The translations under genes and the position numbers were made by a program. From an uncultured Porphyromonadaceae bacterium (GTDB taxonomy: Bacteria > Bacteroidota > Bacteroidia > Bacteroidales > Muribaculaceae): DNA of 29,670 nt. The first letter of the stretch is position 1, and each line of letters starts with the position of its first letter. The stretch is from the NCBI GenBank assembly GCA_900548875.1, contig URMA01000032.1, positions 1 to 29,670 of the forward strand, given 5' to 3'. The notes under the pieces are model-generated. The model ran no database searches, was not told where the DNA came from, and saw only the letters and a list, made by a program, of their open reading frames with translations. This document shows, in pieces, positions 7,497 to 16,272 of the stretch.

Positions 7497-9311
7497 TTAC
7501 CAACCCGGATTCTGTTCAAGTTTGATATTCGGATCGCCCGTCTGTTCGCTCTTGCTCTTGTAAAGCGAAATCTGTCCTGTAGGAATAGGATACAGATAAT
7601 CCTTCATGGCATACGTACGGACATTCAATTCAGAAGGAATCGGCTTGATATAACCGGCATTTCCTTCACGGTCAAGGTTGACAGCAGCCAATTGTTCAAT
7701 GGTCAGTTTCTTGCCTTCCGGAGCCGTCTTGTTGAACTCCTCAACATAGGCTTCCTTGTCCAACCAAGCACCCAGGTTCAACTTCTTGTTGAGAATCATG
7801 TCGGCGTACTGAAGTTTGCCCCAACGACGGATATCGTCGAAACGAATTCCTTCATAAACCAATTCAATACGACGCTCACGACGGATTTCCCAAATGAGGG
7901 AAGGAACGGCATAGTCGCCCGGAACTTGAGCATTACCCATGTCGCGGTTCGGGTCGTCGACAATAACGCCATTTACTTCAAATTGGTCACCCTTCAATGT
8001 CACATGCGGCATCCGAACATCAGCACGGTCGCGGATGGCATTGATTGTCTTGTCCAAATCGGCCTGTGTCAACGTGTATTTGCCAAGCTGAGCCAATTCG
8101 GCGGCAGCTTCCAAATAATTCAGCATCACCTCGTTGAGCTTCATGATAGGAGCATCGGTAATATTAGTCGAGCTCTGTCCACCCGGAGTGTTCATCAAGT
8201 CAGGGTTCACGAAACGGTTACCCATATATCCGCTGATTCCATAAACAGCACCTGTAACACCATTCAGGCAAAGGCTGTCAACAATATTATAGCTCAAACG
8301 CGGGTCACGGTTTGCCATTTCATTCTTGAACGTCTTGTCGCCCTTATATAGGTCATTGCCGGCTTGAGCAATCGGAAGACCATTGGTTGTCAGATAGCTT
8401 TCGATAAGGTCTTTTGAAGGAGCATTACCCAAAGTCTGCTCGCTCTGCCATGACATTTCAGCGTGGGTGATGACACCTTCTTCATATTCACGGTAAAGAA
8501 TGATTTCCGGATTTCCGGCCAATGACACAGAATTCGTAAGCGCCTTATAATTGTCGGAAATGGTGTATCCGCTACCCATTACGGCTTCAGCCGCAGTCTT
8601 AGCCATCTGCAAATATTTGGCTGCATACTCGTCGTTCTTTTCTACATATTTCTGCCAAGTGCCTTCAAACAGCATAATGCGTGAAATGAAAGCATTCACC
8701 ACGTCACGATTGACCGTCAGGCCTTTTGTACCGTCGCTCTGACGAACAAATTTGGCTGCAAACTCCAAATCCTCGGCAACCTTGTCCATCACATACTCAC
8801 GGCTGTCGCGAGGTTTGTAAAGGTCTTTGGTATCCGTATTGAGAACGACATGGTCATAATAAGGAACGTCGCCGAACATTCTTACCAGACGTGCATATTC
8901 CATACCGCGGAAGAAACGGGCAATACCCAACCAATGGTTTTTGGTCTCTTCCGGAAGTGTTGATGCTGTCACACCTTCAAAGAGGAGATTGATGCGGCGC
9001 ACGTTTTCAAACGACCAGTCGGTGCTGGTTGACGGAGCAACCGTCGTGAAATAGGTTGCCGATTCCTGAGCCAGGTCGTCACACCAGTTCGCACGGTTTG
9101 TTCCATCATAAAAGTCAGATCTTGTCCAACCCGTTTCGTAACCGGTAAAATAAATGTCATACCATCCGTTTACCGTCGAACGGACATTGTTTTCACTGTT
9201 GTAGAATTCAGGAGAGTTTTCAACTCTATCGTACGGAGGGCGTTCCAAATAGTCCGAGCACGATATAATAGAACCCGCCAAAGCCAATATTGCTAATATT
9301 TTTGTTTTCAT
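7497..9311 (-). CDS. SusD/RagB-family surface nutrient-binding lipoprotein
   Basis: This encodes 604 residues with a lipoprotein signal (LAGSIISC, lipidated Cys18). The mature protein has the helical TPR scaffold and conserved segments of the SusD/RagB family: ENNVRSTVNGWYDIYF near the N-terminus, ARFFRGMEYARLVRMFGDVP mid-N-terminal, EVMLNYLEAAAELAQLG, and the C-terminal WEIRRERRIELVYEGIRFDD and KDYLYPIPTGQISL segments. SusD-like proteins sit on the cell surface as a lid over the partner SusC-like channel and capture glycans or peptides. It starts 6 bp after the SusC gene and ends before a strong terminator. The substrate cannot be told from sequence, as no glycosidase or protease gene accompanies the pair. 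Confidence 0.95.
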   Translation of the reverse strand: MKTKILAILALAGSIISCSDYLERPPYDRVENSPEFYNSENNVRSTVNGWYDIYFTGYETGWTRSDFYDGTNRANWCDDLAQESATYFTTVAPSTSTDWSFENVRRINLLFEGVTASTLPEETKNHWLGIARFFRGMEYARLVRMFGDVPYYDHVVLNTDTKDLYKPRDSREYVMDKVAEDLEFAAKFVRQSDGTKGLTVNRDVVNAFISRIMLFEGTWQKYVEKNDEYAAKYLQMAKTAAEAVMGSGYTISDNYKALTNSVSLAGNPEIILYREYEEGVITHAEMSWQSEQTLGNAPSKDLIESYLTTNGLPIAQAGNDLYKGDKTFKNEMANRDPRLSYNIVDSLCLNGVTGAVYGISGYMGNRFVNPDLMNTPGGQSSTNITDAPIMKLNEVMLNYLEAAAELAQLGKYTLTQADLDKTINAIRDRADVRMPHVTLKGDQFEVNGVIVDDPNRDMGNAQVPGDYAVPSLIWEIRRERRIELVYEGIRFDDIRRWGKLQYADMILNKKLNLGAWLDKEAYVEEFNKTAPEGKKLTIEQLAAVNLDREGNAGYIKPIPSELNVRTYAMKDYLYPIPTGQISLYKSKSEQTGDPNIKLEQNPGW

Positions 9312-9317
9312 AAAATT

Positions 9318-12300
9318 TTAGAATGTAAGTTGAAGACCAAATGATACTGTTCTTGTAAACGGATAGCTCTTACCGAATTTCAAAGAACCGTTAGAAGCTG
9401 CTGCATTTTCTGTCGTTTCAGGGTCAACAGGAATGTAACCGTTCTCAAATTCAAACACATTTTCTGCGCTGACGTAAACGCGGCCGGATGTGAATGTAAT
9501 GGCATTCATCCATTTTTCCGGGAAAGTGTATCCCAATGTGATATTCTTGCAACGCAAGTAGGACATATCCTGCAAGTAACGAGTCTGACGCAAGAAGTTC
9601 TGAGCATTGTTCAACCAAGAGTGAGAAGTTGGACGCGGATAGAAAGCATCCGTATTTTCAGGAGTCCAGTAGTCCATCTGGTGAGCCAGCCAACCTTCGC
9701 TCGGCATATAGCCAGGAATACCTACCTGACCAACAGCCCAAACGTCGCGTGAGCCTACACCCTGGAAGAATGTTGAGAAATCGAATCCTTTATATGTCAA
9801 ACCTATTGTGAAACCATATTCAAAGTTCGGCAGCGTGTTACCGATACGTTTCAAGTCGCCGTGATTTTCCAATGTCTCTTCCCCATAAGTAATTTTTCCG
9901 TCACCGTCAAGGTCCTTGTATTTCACATCACCCGGGCCATACTTGAATGAACCGGTTTCATAGAGTGACTGGTCAGCGATACCCGGTTTATCAGTATCAA
10001 TTACCCATACCGATGCACCTGTATTCGGATCTACGATTTCCTTACAGTCGTCATATTGGAACAGACGGTCTGTTTCATAACCCCAGATTTCACCGATGAT
10101 CTTACCTTCGTAATTGCCGTAGATATTCTTGTTCGGGTTGTTGTATTTGGTAATCTTTTCCTGTACTTTCGACAAGTTTGCGCTGACAGACAATCCAAGG
10201 CCGCAGGCAAATTCTTTCTGATAGCCAACGGCAATTTCGAAACCGCGGCCCTGCATTTCACCTTCGTTCACCTTAGGCATTGTTGAGCTACCGAATGTTG
10301 ACGGCAGCGTTTCACCCGGAGAGTGCATGCCGGAAGTAGTACGCTGATACCAGTCGAATGTGATTGTCAACGCATTGTCAAACAAGCGGGCGTCGAAACC
10401 GAAATCCACTGTTGTCACGCGTTCCCAAGTCAATGCAGGAGAAACGACCGAAGGCACTCCGATATAAGGAAGTTCCTTGCCGCCTACTGCCCAGCCTGAA
10501 CTTGCACCTACACTCATGATGGAAAGATAGGAATAGGAAGCAACGTCCTGGTTACCGATTGTACCCCAAGAACCACGAACCTTCAAGTCGGTCAATGCCG
10601 GTTTGGTCCACTTCATGAAGTTTTCTTCACTCAAACGCCAGCCAAGAGAGCCTGATGGGAAGAATGCCCACTTCTTTCCTTCGGGGAACAATGAAGAACC
10701 GTCGTAACGGGCATTCAATTCAGCCAGATATTTGCCCTGATAGTCGTAGTTGATACGGCCGAACACACCGGCTGCCGCATAATCGTTGTGGAACGGGTCG
10801 CCATCAACAAACTGATCACCTAAAGCAAGGTTGATTTCCGGCTTGTCGAGGTTCACCAGTTCGCGGCGTTCTGAATAGTGTCCCAGTTTTTCACGAGTTT
10901 CAGCATCCATACCGACCATCACTTTCAAGTTGTGATTTTCATTGAAAGTCTTGGCGTAAGTTGCATATGCCTTGAAAGTGTTGATCATCGTGTATTCACT
11001 GTCTTCAATGGCACGGTTGTGAGTTGCACTGTACAGACTTGTATACTGCAACGGATTGTTTGTGTTGAAGAAGTCGTAACCGTAAACTTCACCGCCTTCA
11101 CGTTTCAGATAAGTATTGTAGAGAGCGAAGGTATAGTCAAAGTTAACATCCAGCCCCTTAATCGGAGATACAGTAGAGCCCAAATTCACACGAGTGAAGT
11201 TGCGTGTCGTATATTCGTGATTTGCATACTGCACTTCAGTAATAGCCGAACGGAACGGTTTTCCTTCATAAGTTCCATAAGGGTAGAATGCCGGCCAGCG
11301 AAGCAGATAGTACCACAAGTCAGAATAACCGCTCGTATACTTGTACGGCTCTTTTTTCTGTGAACGAGTGAACATCACGTTGGCACGAACCGACCACCAG
11401 TCACGGATATTTGTATTGACATTAGCGTTGAACGTGTAACGCTTGTATTCATCAGGATTTACCTTAATTATACCGTTCTGGTCCAAATAACCCATACTGA
11501 TATTATAGGTTGTCTTGTCACTACCGCCGGAAATCGACAGATTGTGCTTCTGTTGGGGAGTCCAGTCACGCAGGAACATATCGAGAGGGTCGAAGCTGCG
11601 GTACCAGTACCACTTGCCACCGATTTGTTCAAAGTCGCGTCCAAGCTGCATTTCGCCCAATTCTTCCTGGCTCATGCCGCCATACAGCGCATCCCATTCC
11701 TTCATTTTTTCAATGGCCTCGGCACTGACATTATAACCTACCGAAGAAACATTAGTCGTTGAAGGATTGGAACGCTGAGCAGCTAACAGGATAGCCTGTG
11801 CCGACTCATAGGTTTTTGCCACCTGCGGCATGGTCGTCGGAGTGCTCCACGCAAAGTTATTGGAATAAGAAATTCTCGGTTTTTCATTTTTCTTACCGGT
11901 TTTTGTTGTAATCAAAATCACACCCCAGGCAGCACGAGTACCGTAGATAGAAGAAGATGCCGCATCTTTCAATACGGAAATGGATTCGATATCATCCGGA
12001 TTCACCATGCTCAAGCTCGGAACTTCCACATTATCCACCAAAATAAGCGGAGAAGTACCGCCGGTAGCATTCAAGGAACCTGTTGCACCACGAAGTTTGA
12101 TTGTTGATTCAACGCCGACACCACCCAGGTTTGTAGTTACGTTGACACCCGGAGAAACACCCTGAAGGGCTTTTGCGATGTCGGTAATCGGACGGCTGGC
12201 AACCGCTTCCTCCACATCAATGTTGGCCACCGCACCGGTCAAGTTCACTTTCTTTTGCACACCGTAACCGACAACGACAACTTCGTCGAGCAATTCCGTA

Positions 12301-12644
12301 CTGGATTTCAGCACAACTTCCATATTATTGGAAGCCAACACTGTCTGCGGTTCAAAACCCACATAGGAAATAGTCAAGGGCGTACCTTTCTTCACTTTCA
12401 ATGTAAAGCGTCCGTCAAGGTCGGTAGCAGTACCTGTGTTTGTACCTTTCTGCATTACACTGGCACCGATAATCGGTTCGCCGTCTGAATCCACCACCAT
12501 ACCGGAAATGGAACCGGACTGAACTGCCTCCTGCTCTGCTTGAGGAGCAGCCTCAGCAGCCATAGTTGCACCATTGCCCAACAGAGCGGCACAAATAGCT
12601 ACAGTCGCAAGAAGTTTCCTTCTGTTCTTGTGATTTTCACTCAT
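9318..12644 (-). CDS. SusC/RagA-family TonB-dependent outer-membrane transporter
   Basis: This encodes 1108 residues. After a signal peptide (LLATVAICAALLGNGATMAA) comes a carboxypeptidase-regulatory-like domain at about 42-112 (GSISGMVVDSDGEPIIGASV). A TonB-box-like segment (LDEVVVVGYGVQKK) and the plug domain follow at about 120-230 (SRPITDIAKALQGVSPGVNV). The long 22-strand barrel contains the family signature KDAASSSIYGTRAAWGVILI and ends in an aromatic residue (VSFGLQLTF). It imports an oligomeric nutrient across the outer membrane with energy from TonB-ExbBD, in complex with the SusD-like protein encoded next. No premature stop or frameshift is seen. A promoter with a large palindrome lies about 125-180 bp upstream. 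Confidence 0.96.
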   Translation of the reverse strand: MSENHKNRRKLLATVAICAALLGNGATMAAEAAPQAEQEAVQSGSISGMVVDSDGEPIIGASVMQKGTNTGTATDLDGRFTLKVKKGTPLTISYVGFEPQTVLASNNMEVVLKSSTELLDEVVVVGYGVQKKVNLTGAVANIDVEEAVASRPITDIAKALQGVSPGVNVTTNLGGVGVESTIKLRGATGSLNATGGTSPLILVDNVEVPSLSMVNPDDIESISVLKDAASSSIYGTRAAWGVILITTKTGKKNEKPRISYSNNFAWSTPTTMPQVAKTYESAQAILLAAQRSNPSTTNVSSVGYNVSAEAIEKMKEWDALYGGMSQEELGEMQLGRDFEQIGGKWYWYRSFDPLDMFLRDWTPQQKHNLSISGGSDKTTYNISMGYLDQNGIIKVNPDEYKRYTFNANVNTNIRDWWSVRANVMFTRSQKKEPYKYTSGYSDLWYYLLRWPAFYPYGTYEGKPFRSAITEVQYANHEYTTRNFTRVNLGSTVSPIKGLDVNFDYTFALYNTYLKREGGEVYGYDFFNTNNPLQYTSLYSATHNRAIEDSEYTMINTFKAYATYAKTFNENHNLKVMVGMDAETREKLGHYSERRELVNLDKPEINLALGDQFVDGDPFHNDYAAAGVFGRINYDYQGKYLAELNARYDGSSLFPEGKKWAFFPSGSLGWRLSEENFMKWTKPALTDLKVRGSWGTIGNQDVASYSYLSIMSVGASSGWAVGGKELPYIGVPSVVSPALTWERVTTVDFGFDARLFDNALTITFDWYQRTTSGMHSPGETLPSTFGSSTMPKVNEGEMQGRGFEIAVGYQKEFACGLGLSVSANLSKVQEKITKYNNPNKNIYGNYEGKIIGEIWGYETDRLFQYDDCKEIVDPNTGASVWVIDTDKPGIADQSLYETGSFKYGPGDVKYKDLDGDGKITYGEETLENHGDLKRIGNTLPNFEYGFTIGLTYKGFDFSTFFQGVGSRDVWAVGQVGIPGYMPSEGWLAHQMDYWTPENTDAFYPRPTSHSWLNNAQNFLRQTRYLQDMSYLRCKNITLGYTFPEKWMNAITFTSGRVYVSAENVFEFENGYIPVDPETTENAAASNGSLKFGKSYPFTRTVSFGLQLTF

Positions 12645-12772
12645 AAATACAGTTTTTAGTTAAGTTTGTAATGGTAAGTTATTCTAAGGAATTTATAATT
12701 CGTAGTTGCATTATGATTGGTTGTCCGATTTTTTGCGCATGTCATCGACAAAAAACCACTTTCTTCCATTGA

Positions 12773-12821
12773 CAAAGGTAGTATATTTTTTCATGCAACA
12801 ACATAATAATGCATGAAAAAA
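12773..12821 (-). promoter_or_regulatory. Promoter of the SusC/SusD operon with straddling palindrome
   Basis: On the minus strand TACCTTTG (12780-12773) matches the Bacteroidota -7 element, and a TTG at 12801-12799 stands 18 bp upstream as a -33 candidate. A perfect 12-bp inverted repeat, TTTTTTCATGCA (12786-12797) and TGCATGAAAAAA (12810-12821), flanks that -33 element. The T-first, A-last order on either strand argues against a terminator, so it is best read as an operator. The predicted leader to the ATG at 12644 is about 120 nt. Confidence 0.6.
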
Positions 12822-12873
12822 TCTATTACCAAATATTAAAAAAGATTACAAAGCAAAAAAAATCAGACGCTTA

Positions 12874-13446
12874 TCAATACTTGCCGGAACGGATGCGGTA
12901 GAGCGTCTCTTTGGTGACGTTTAGAAAAGAAGCAAGCTGGGTAATGGATACGACATCCAAAATACGGGGATATTTTTCAAGTACCCAGTAATAACGGTCG
13001 CGCGCTTCCATGCGCAACATAAGCAGATGTTCTTCAAGGTATTCTATATGGCGTTCCAATGCCATATTCATCATGCGGGAAAAGCCGCCGGAACGGAGAA
13101 TGGCGTTATTCAGCGAAGCCACAGGCGTATAACAGATTTCAGTTTCTGCCAGAAACTGAACAAACATCTGCGTCTTCCGCTTCTGCATCACCGACTTCGG
13201 TCGAATGACAAATTCGTCTTCAAAAGAGAAAGCATAGTTGAACTCTTTTCCCTTCTCGATATAGTAGGTGCGGGCAGCTCCGCGGTAGATATAGAACAGG
13301 TTGGCAAGAATCTCGTTTTGTCCGTCAATGACATGGCCCTTCTTGAACACCTGCCAGGAGAGCGAACTGAGCAGGTGCGCCTCGTCGTCGGGCGAATAGT
13401 CGAGCATCGTCCGAAGGTCATTTACAAATTTAGGCCGCCGCTCCAT
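12874..13446 (-). CDS. Crp/Fnr-family transcriptional regulator
   Basis: This encodes 190 residues with a cyclic-nucleotide-binding-like beta-roll at about 25-115 (VFKKGHVIDGQNEILANLFY, FSFEDEFVI, AETEICYTPVASL), a long dimerisation helix at ~120-150 and a compact C-terminal helix-turn-helix (ITQLASFLNVTKETLYRIRS). This is the Bacteroidota Crp/Fnr layout, slightly short of the usual ~200-230 residues. The phosphate-binding cassette of true cAMP receptors is not recognisable, and there are no Fnr-type cysteine clusters, so the signal is unknown. It starts 8 bp after the ispH stop, so it is probably co-transcribed with porQ-cmk-ispH. The SusC/SusD promoter with its palindrome is the next thing downstream, making that operon a plausible target (inference). 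Confidence 0.88.
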   Translation of the reverse strand: MERRPKFVNDLRTMLDYSPDDEAHLLSSLSWQVFKKGHVIDGQNEILANLFYIYRGAARTYYIEKGKEFNYAFSFEDEFVIRPKSVMQKRKTQMFVQFLAETEICYTPVASLNNAILRSGGFSRMMNMALERHIEYLEEHLLMLRMEARDRYYWVLEKYPRILDVVSITQLASFLNVTKETLYRIRSGKY

Positions 13447-13454
13447 AGTCCTGT

Positions 13455-14315
13455 CTATTTTTGCAATATTGATTCAAGGTAGCTCTTCACGTTGGCCATC
13501 AGCCACGAGGGTGTGGAAGTGGCGCCGCAGATACCTATGCTCCCGACATGTTCCAGCCATTCGGGCCGGATGTCGGTTTCGGAAAATATCATGTGGGAAT
13601 TGGGATTGACGTCGCGGCATTCGTTATAGAGAATCATGCCGTTGCTGCTCTTTTTGCCGCTGACAAAAAGAATGAGTTCATGCTCTGTGGCAAACTTGCG
13701 GATACGCGGAATGCGGTTCGCCACCTGACGGCATATCGTGTCGTGACATTCAAAGTGTCCGTCGGGCTTGTGCCGGCGGATTTCGTCGGCAAGGCTCTTC
13801 AGCCCTTCACGCGACTTGGTGGTCTGCGAATACAGCACAATGTCGCGGCTGTAGTCGATACGGTCGGCACCTGCCAGATCCTCCACCACTACGGCGTGGC
13901 CGTCGGTCTGCCCCACCAGGCCGTTCACTTCGGCATGTCCGAGTTTGCCGTAGATGACAATCTGCGGATTGCCCTCCGACAGGTAGGAAGCCTTGATGCG
14001 CTGCTGGAGCTTGAGCACCACCGGACAGGTGGCGTCGATGATTTCTATCCCGTTTTCACGGGCTATGCGATAGGTTTCGGGCGGCTCTCCGTGGGCGCGT
14101 AGCAGCACCTTTACGTTGTGGAGCCGTTTCAGGTCTTCGTGAGTGATGGTCACCAGCCCTTTCTGCTGAAGGCGTTCCACTTCGTTGGAATTATGTACGA
14201 TGTCACCGAGGCAGTATAGATGTCCCGATTTCTCGAGTTCTGCCTCTGCCTTTCGGATAGCCGTCACCACACCGGGACAAAATCCCGAATCCTTGTCTAT
14301 TTCTACTCTTACCAC
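13455..14315 (-). CDS. ispH: 4-hydroxy-3-methylbut-2-enyl diphosphate reductase
   Basis: This encodes 286 residues of the last enzyme of the MEP isoprenoid pathway, which reduces HMBPP to IPP and DMAPP with an iron-sulfur cluster. The three cluster cysteines are in GFCPGV (residue ~13), DATCPVV (~96) and DTICRQVANR (~195). Substrate-binding histidines are in DIVHNSNEV, RAHGEP and KLGHAEVNGLVGQT. Length matches the family. Its start directly abuts the cmk stop (no gap), and the Crp/Fnr-like gene follows after 8 bp. Confidence 0.96.
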   Translation of the reverse strand: MVRVEIDKDSGFCPGVVTAIRKAEAELEKSGHLYCLGDIVHNSNEVERLQQKGLVTITHEDLKRLHNVKVLLRAHGEPPETYRIARENGIEIIDATCPVVLKLQQRIKASYLSEGNPQIVIYGKLGHAEVNGLVGQTDGHAVVVEDLAGADRIDYSRDIVLYSQTTKSREGLKSLADEIRRHKPDGHFECHDTICRQVANRIPRIRKFATEHELILFVSGKKSSNGMILYNECRDVNPNSHMIFSETDIRPEWLEHVGSIGICGATSTPSWLMANVKSYLESILQK

Positions 14316-15020
14316 TTATTTTCGGTTGATAATGGAATGATACAAATCAAGCAGCCATTTGTCCTGCTCTTCGATAGTCATGTTCGAATTGTCGAGCACC
14401 ACGGCATCGTCGGCCTTGCGCAACGGACTTTCCGCACGGGTCATGTCGATGCGGTCGCGTTCGCACACGTTGCGGTACACTTCTGCGTAAGTGACCGACG
14501 TGTCGCCTTTTCCCACCAGTTCGTCGAAGCGGCGGCGTGCCCGGGTTTCGGGCGAAGCGTCGACATAAACCTTCATTTCCGCATCGGGGAACACCGTAGT
14601 GCCGATGTCGCGGCCGTCCATCACGATTCCCTTGCCTTTGCCGAGTTCCTGCTGCTGGCGCACAAGTGCGTGGCGCACCGACGGAACGGCGGCAACGATG
14701 CTCACCTTCGACGACACGGGCATCTGACGGATTTCCGTCTCCACATTGCGCCCGTTCAGATAGGTTTCCGTCTTTCCTTCAGCATTCACGCCGAATGTGA
14801 TATGGATCGCATCCAGCTGGCGTTCAAGTGCATCCGTATCAAGACGGTCGCCGTCAAACAGATTGTTTTCCAGACAGTAGAGTGTCACGGCACGGTACAT
14901 CGCGCCGCTGTCGATATAGGCATAGCCGATAGTTTTGGCCAGTTTCTTGGCCATTGTGCTTTTGCCCGACGAAGAAAAGCCGTCGATGGCAATCGTTATA
15001 AGAGGTTTTTGTTCCATCAT
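14316..15020 (-). CDS. cmk: Cytidylate kinase
   Basis: This encodes 234 residues that phosphorylate CMP and dCMP in the cytoplasm. The P-loop is GFSSSGKSTMAKK at about 13-25, the CMP-binding region contains DSGAMYRAV, and the core motif DGRDIGTTVFPDAEMKVYVD is near 150-170. The C-terminal lid helix (ARRRFDELVGKGD) is present. The ATG at 15020 overlaps the porQ stop as ATGA, implying translational coupling. A second ATG in tandem (15017) would shorten it by one residue. Confidence 0.95.
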   Translation of the reverse strand: MMEQKPLITIAIDGFSSSGKSTMAKKLAKTIGYAYIDSGAMYRAVTLYCLENNLFDGDRLDTDALERQLDAIHITFGVNAEGKTETYLNGRNVETEIRQMPVSSKVSIVAAVPSVRHALVRQQQELGKGKGIVMDGRDIGTTVFPDAEMKVYVDASPETRARRRFDELVGKGDTSVTYAEVYRNVCERDRIDMTRAESPLRKADDAVVLDNSNMTIEEQDKWLLDLYHSIINRK

Positions 15021-16048
15021 CGCATAAATTCATAAAGACTGGTTGAGAGGTTGACCATGAAGGTCGTTCCTCCGATATGCGGCTGCGCAAGGGCAACGCC
15101 TACCCGGAATTTGCTGGTGCGGAACCCCGCTCCTGCCGAAAACCCGGAAATGAAGTTGCGCGCAAAGGTCGCCATATCGGTACGGGTTTTATAGTTGTAA
15201 CCCACTCCGATGTAAAAACGGTCGGACGGGGCATATTCTACTGCAAAGATAAGATGCCGGAACAGATTTCCCGCAAAATTATCCTTCAAAACGAGCGAAG
15301 AATTGGCGTCGTTTGCATCCTGACGGGTATAGTAGGGCAACTTCCAGCGATTGAGATTGACAGCCGTAATCGACAGGCGGAACGGTCCTCCGTTGAGCGA
15401 CTGCGTATAGCCCAGCTGAATGTCCCACGGCAGGCGGTCGTACTGGTCAGTAAACCGCTTTACCTGTCCGCCGAGATTTTTCAGCACCATCGACAACGAG
15501 AGGTCCTTGTCCGAATTATAGTAGTTCACGCCCAGGTCGGCGACAATGGCAAGCGCCGTATACTGTTCGTAGCTCGAATATAGCAGCTTCATATTGATAC
15601 CGCCACGGAAATAGTCGTTGAAGTCATGGGCATACATTCCGCTGAAGGCAATGTCCTGCGGATGGAAAGAACCCGTAATCACGCCGCCGGCATCGGCCGA
15701 CTTTATTTCGCCGTAGCCGAAATACTGGATCCCCGCCGACCACGCTCCATGCTCGCCGGCTTCCTTTGCAAACCGCAACCCGGCATAGTTGCTTCCGCCA
15801 AGATAGCGCATGTAGCTGAAACCCACCTGCATTCCCACTTCCGGACCGAGAAGTCCCGGATTCTGCTCGTAGAGGTTCACATCATCGTCGATAATTGAAA
15901 TGTTGGTTCCTCCCAGAGCATACGCATGTGCGGAAGTAGTGGTGTTCAGATAGTTATACGCCGTCGTTCCGTCCTGCGAAAAGGCCGGAAACGACAGTAG
16001 AAAAGCAAGTGCCGCTGCCAATATTTTAACGTATCTGCTAATTTTCAT
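15017..16048 (-). CDS. porQ: Type IX secretion system outer-membrane protein PorQ
   Basis: This encodes 343 residues from the ATG at 16048, chosen because it begins a clean signal peptide (YVKILAAALAFLLSFPAFSQ). An in-frame start 24 codons earlier lacks that feature. The mature protein resembles PorQ of the PorV/PorQ barrel family: YNYLNTTTSAHAYALGGTNI at the N-terminus, VNLYEQNPGLLG, ALAQPHIGGTTFMVNLSTSL at the end, and repeated amphipathic strands. PorQ belongs to the type IX secretion cell-surface attachment machinery with PorU, PorV and PorZ. Linkage to cmk is familiar in Bacteroidales. No other secretion genes lie in the window. Part of a tight run porQ-cmk-ispH. Confidence 0.88.
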   Translation of the reverse strand: MKISRYVKILAAALAFLLSFPAFSQDGTTAYNYLNTTTSAHAYALGGTNISIIDDDVNLYEQNPGLLGPEVGMQVGFSYMRYLGGSNYAGLRFAKEAGEHGAWSAGIQYFGYGEIKSADAGGVITGSFHPQDIAFSGMYAHDFNDYFRGGINMKLLYSSYEQYTALAIVADLGVNYYNSDKDLSLSMVLKNLGGQVKRFTDQYDRLPWDIQLGYTQSLNGGPFRLSITAVNLNRWKLPYYTRQDANDANSSLVLKDNFAGNLFRHLIFAVEYAPSDRFYIGVGYNYKTRTDMATFARNFISGFSAGAGFRTSKFRVGVALAQPHIGGTTFMVNLSTSLYEFMR

Positions 16049-16164
16049 ATTCTTTCTGACGAAGTCACAGCTTCGCATAGAATTATAACGGACATTAGAG
16101 AAATATAGTATATCGGCCATTTATTAAAATTTCGCAATTTGCCGATTATAACCGGAGGTTTTTG

Positions 16165-16172
16165 CAAAAATA
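16165..16172 (-). promoter_or_regulatory. Possible promoter -7 element for porQ operon
   Basis: TATTTTTG on the minus strand fits TAnnTTTG and lies about 117 bp upstream of the chosen porQ ATG. The match is in AT-rich sequence, so support is modest. Confidence 0.35.
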
Positions 16173-16215
16173 AATAAAACATTTTCAATTATCCACAAAA
16201 TCAGCCATTTCAGCA

Positions 16216-16245
16216 TTGCATATAAGTTTTTTGCCCCTATATTTG
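16216..16245 (+). promoter_or_regulatory. Promoter for the TonB-C domain gene
   Basis: TATATTTG at 16238-16245 matches the -7 consensus, with TTG at 16216-16218 and a 19-bp spacer. The ATG is 28 bp downstream of the -7 element. Confidence 0.65.
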
Positions 16246-16272
16246 TAACCGAAAAGAAGAGAGGAAGACATT

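Noticed and set aside
12786..12821. Palindrome upstream of the SusC gene as a terminator for the Crp/Fnr-like gene
   Set aside because: On both strands the T-tract comes before the stem and the A-tract after it, the reverse of an intrinsic terminator.
16189..16197. Single perfect DnaA box TTATCCACA upstream of porQ
   Set aside because: One 9-mer in an AT-rich gap is expected by chance, unlike the five-site cluster at 27672-27801.
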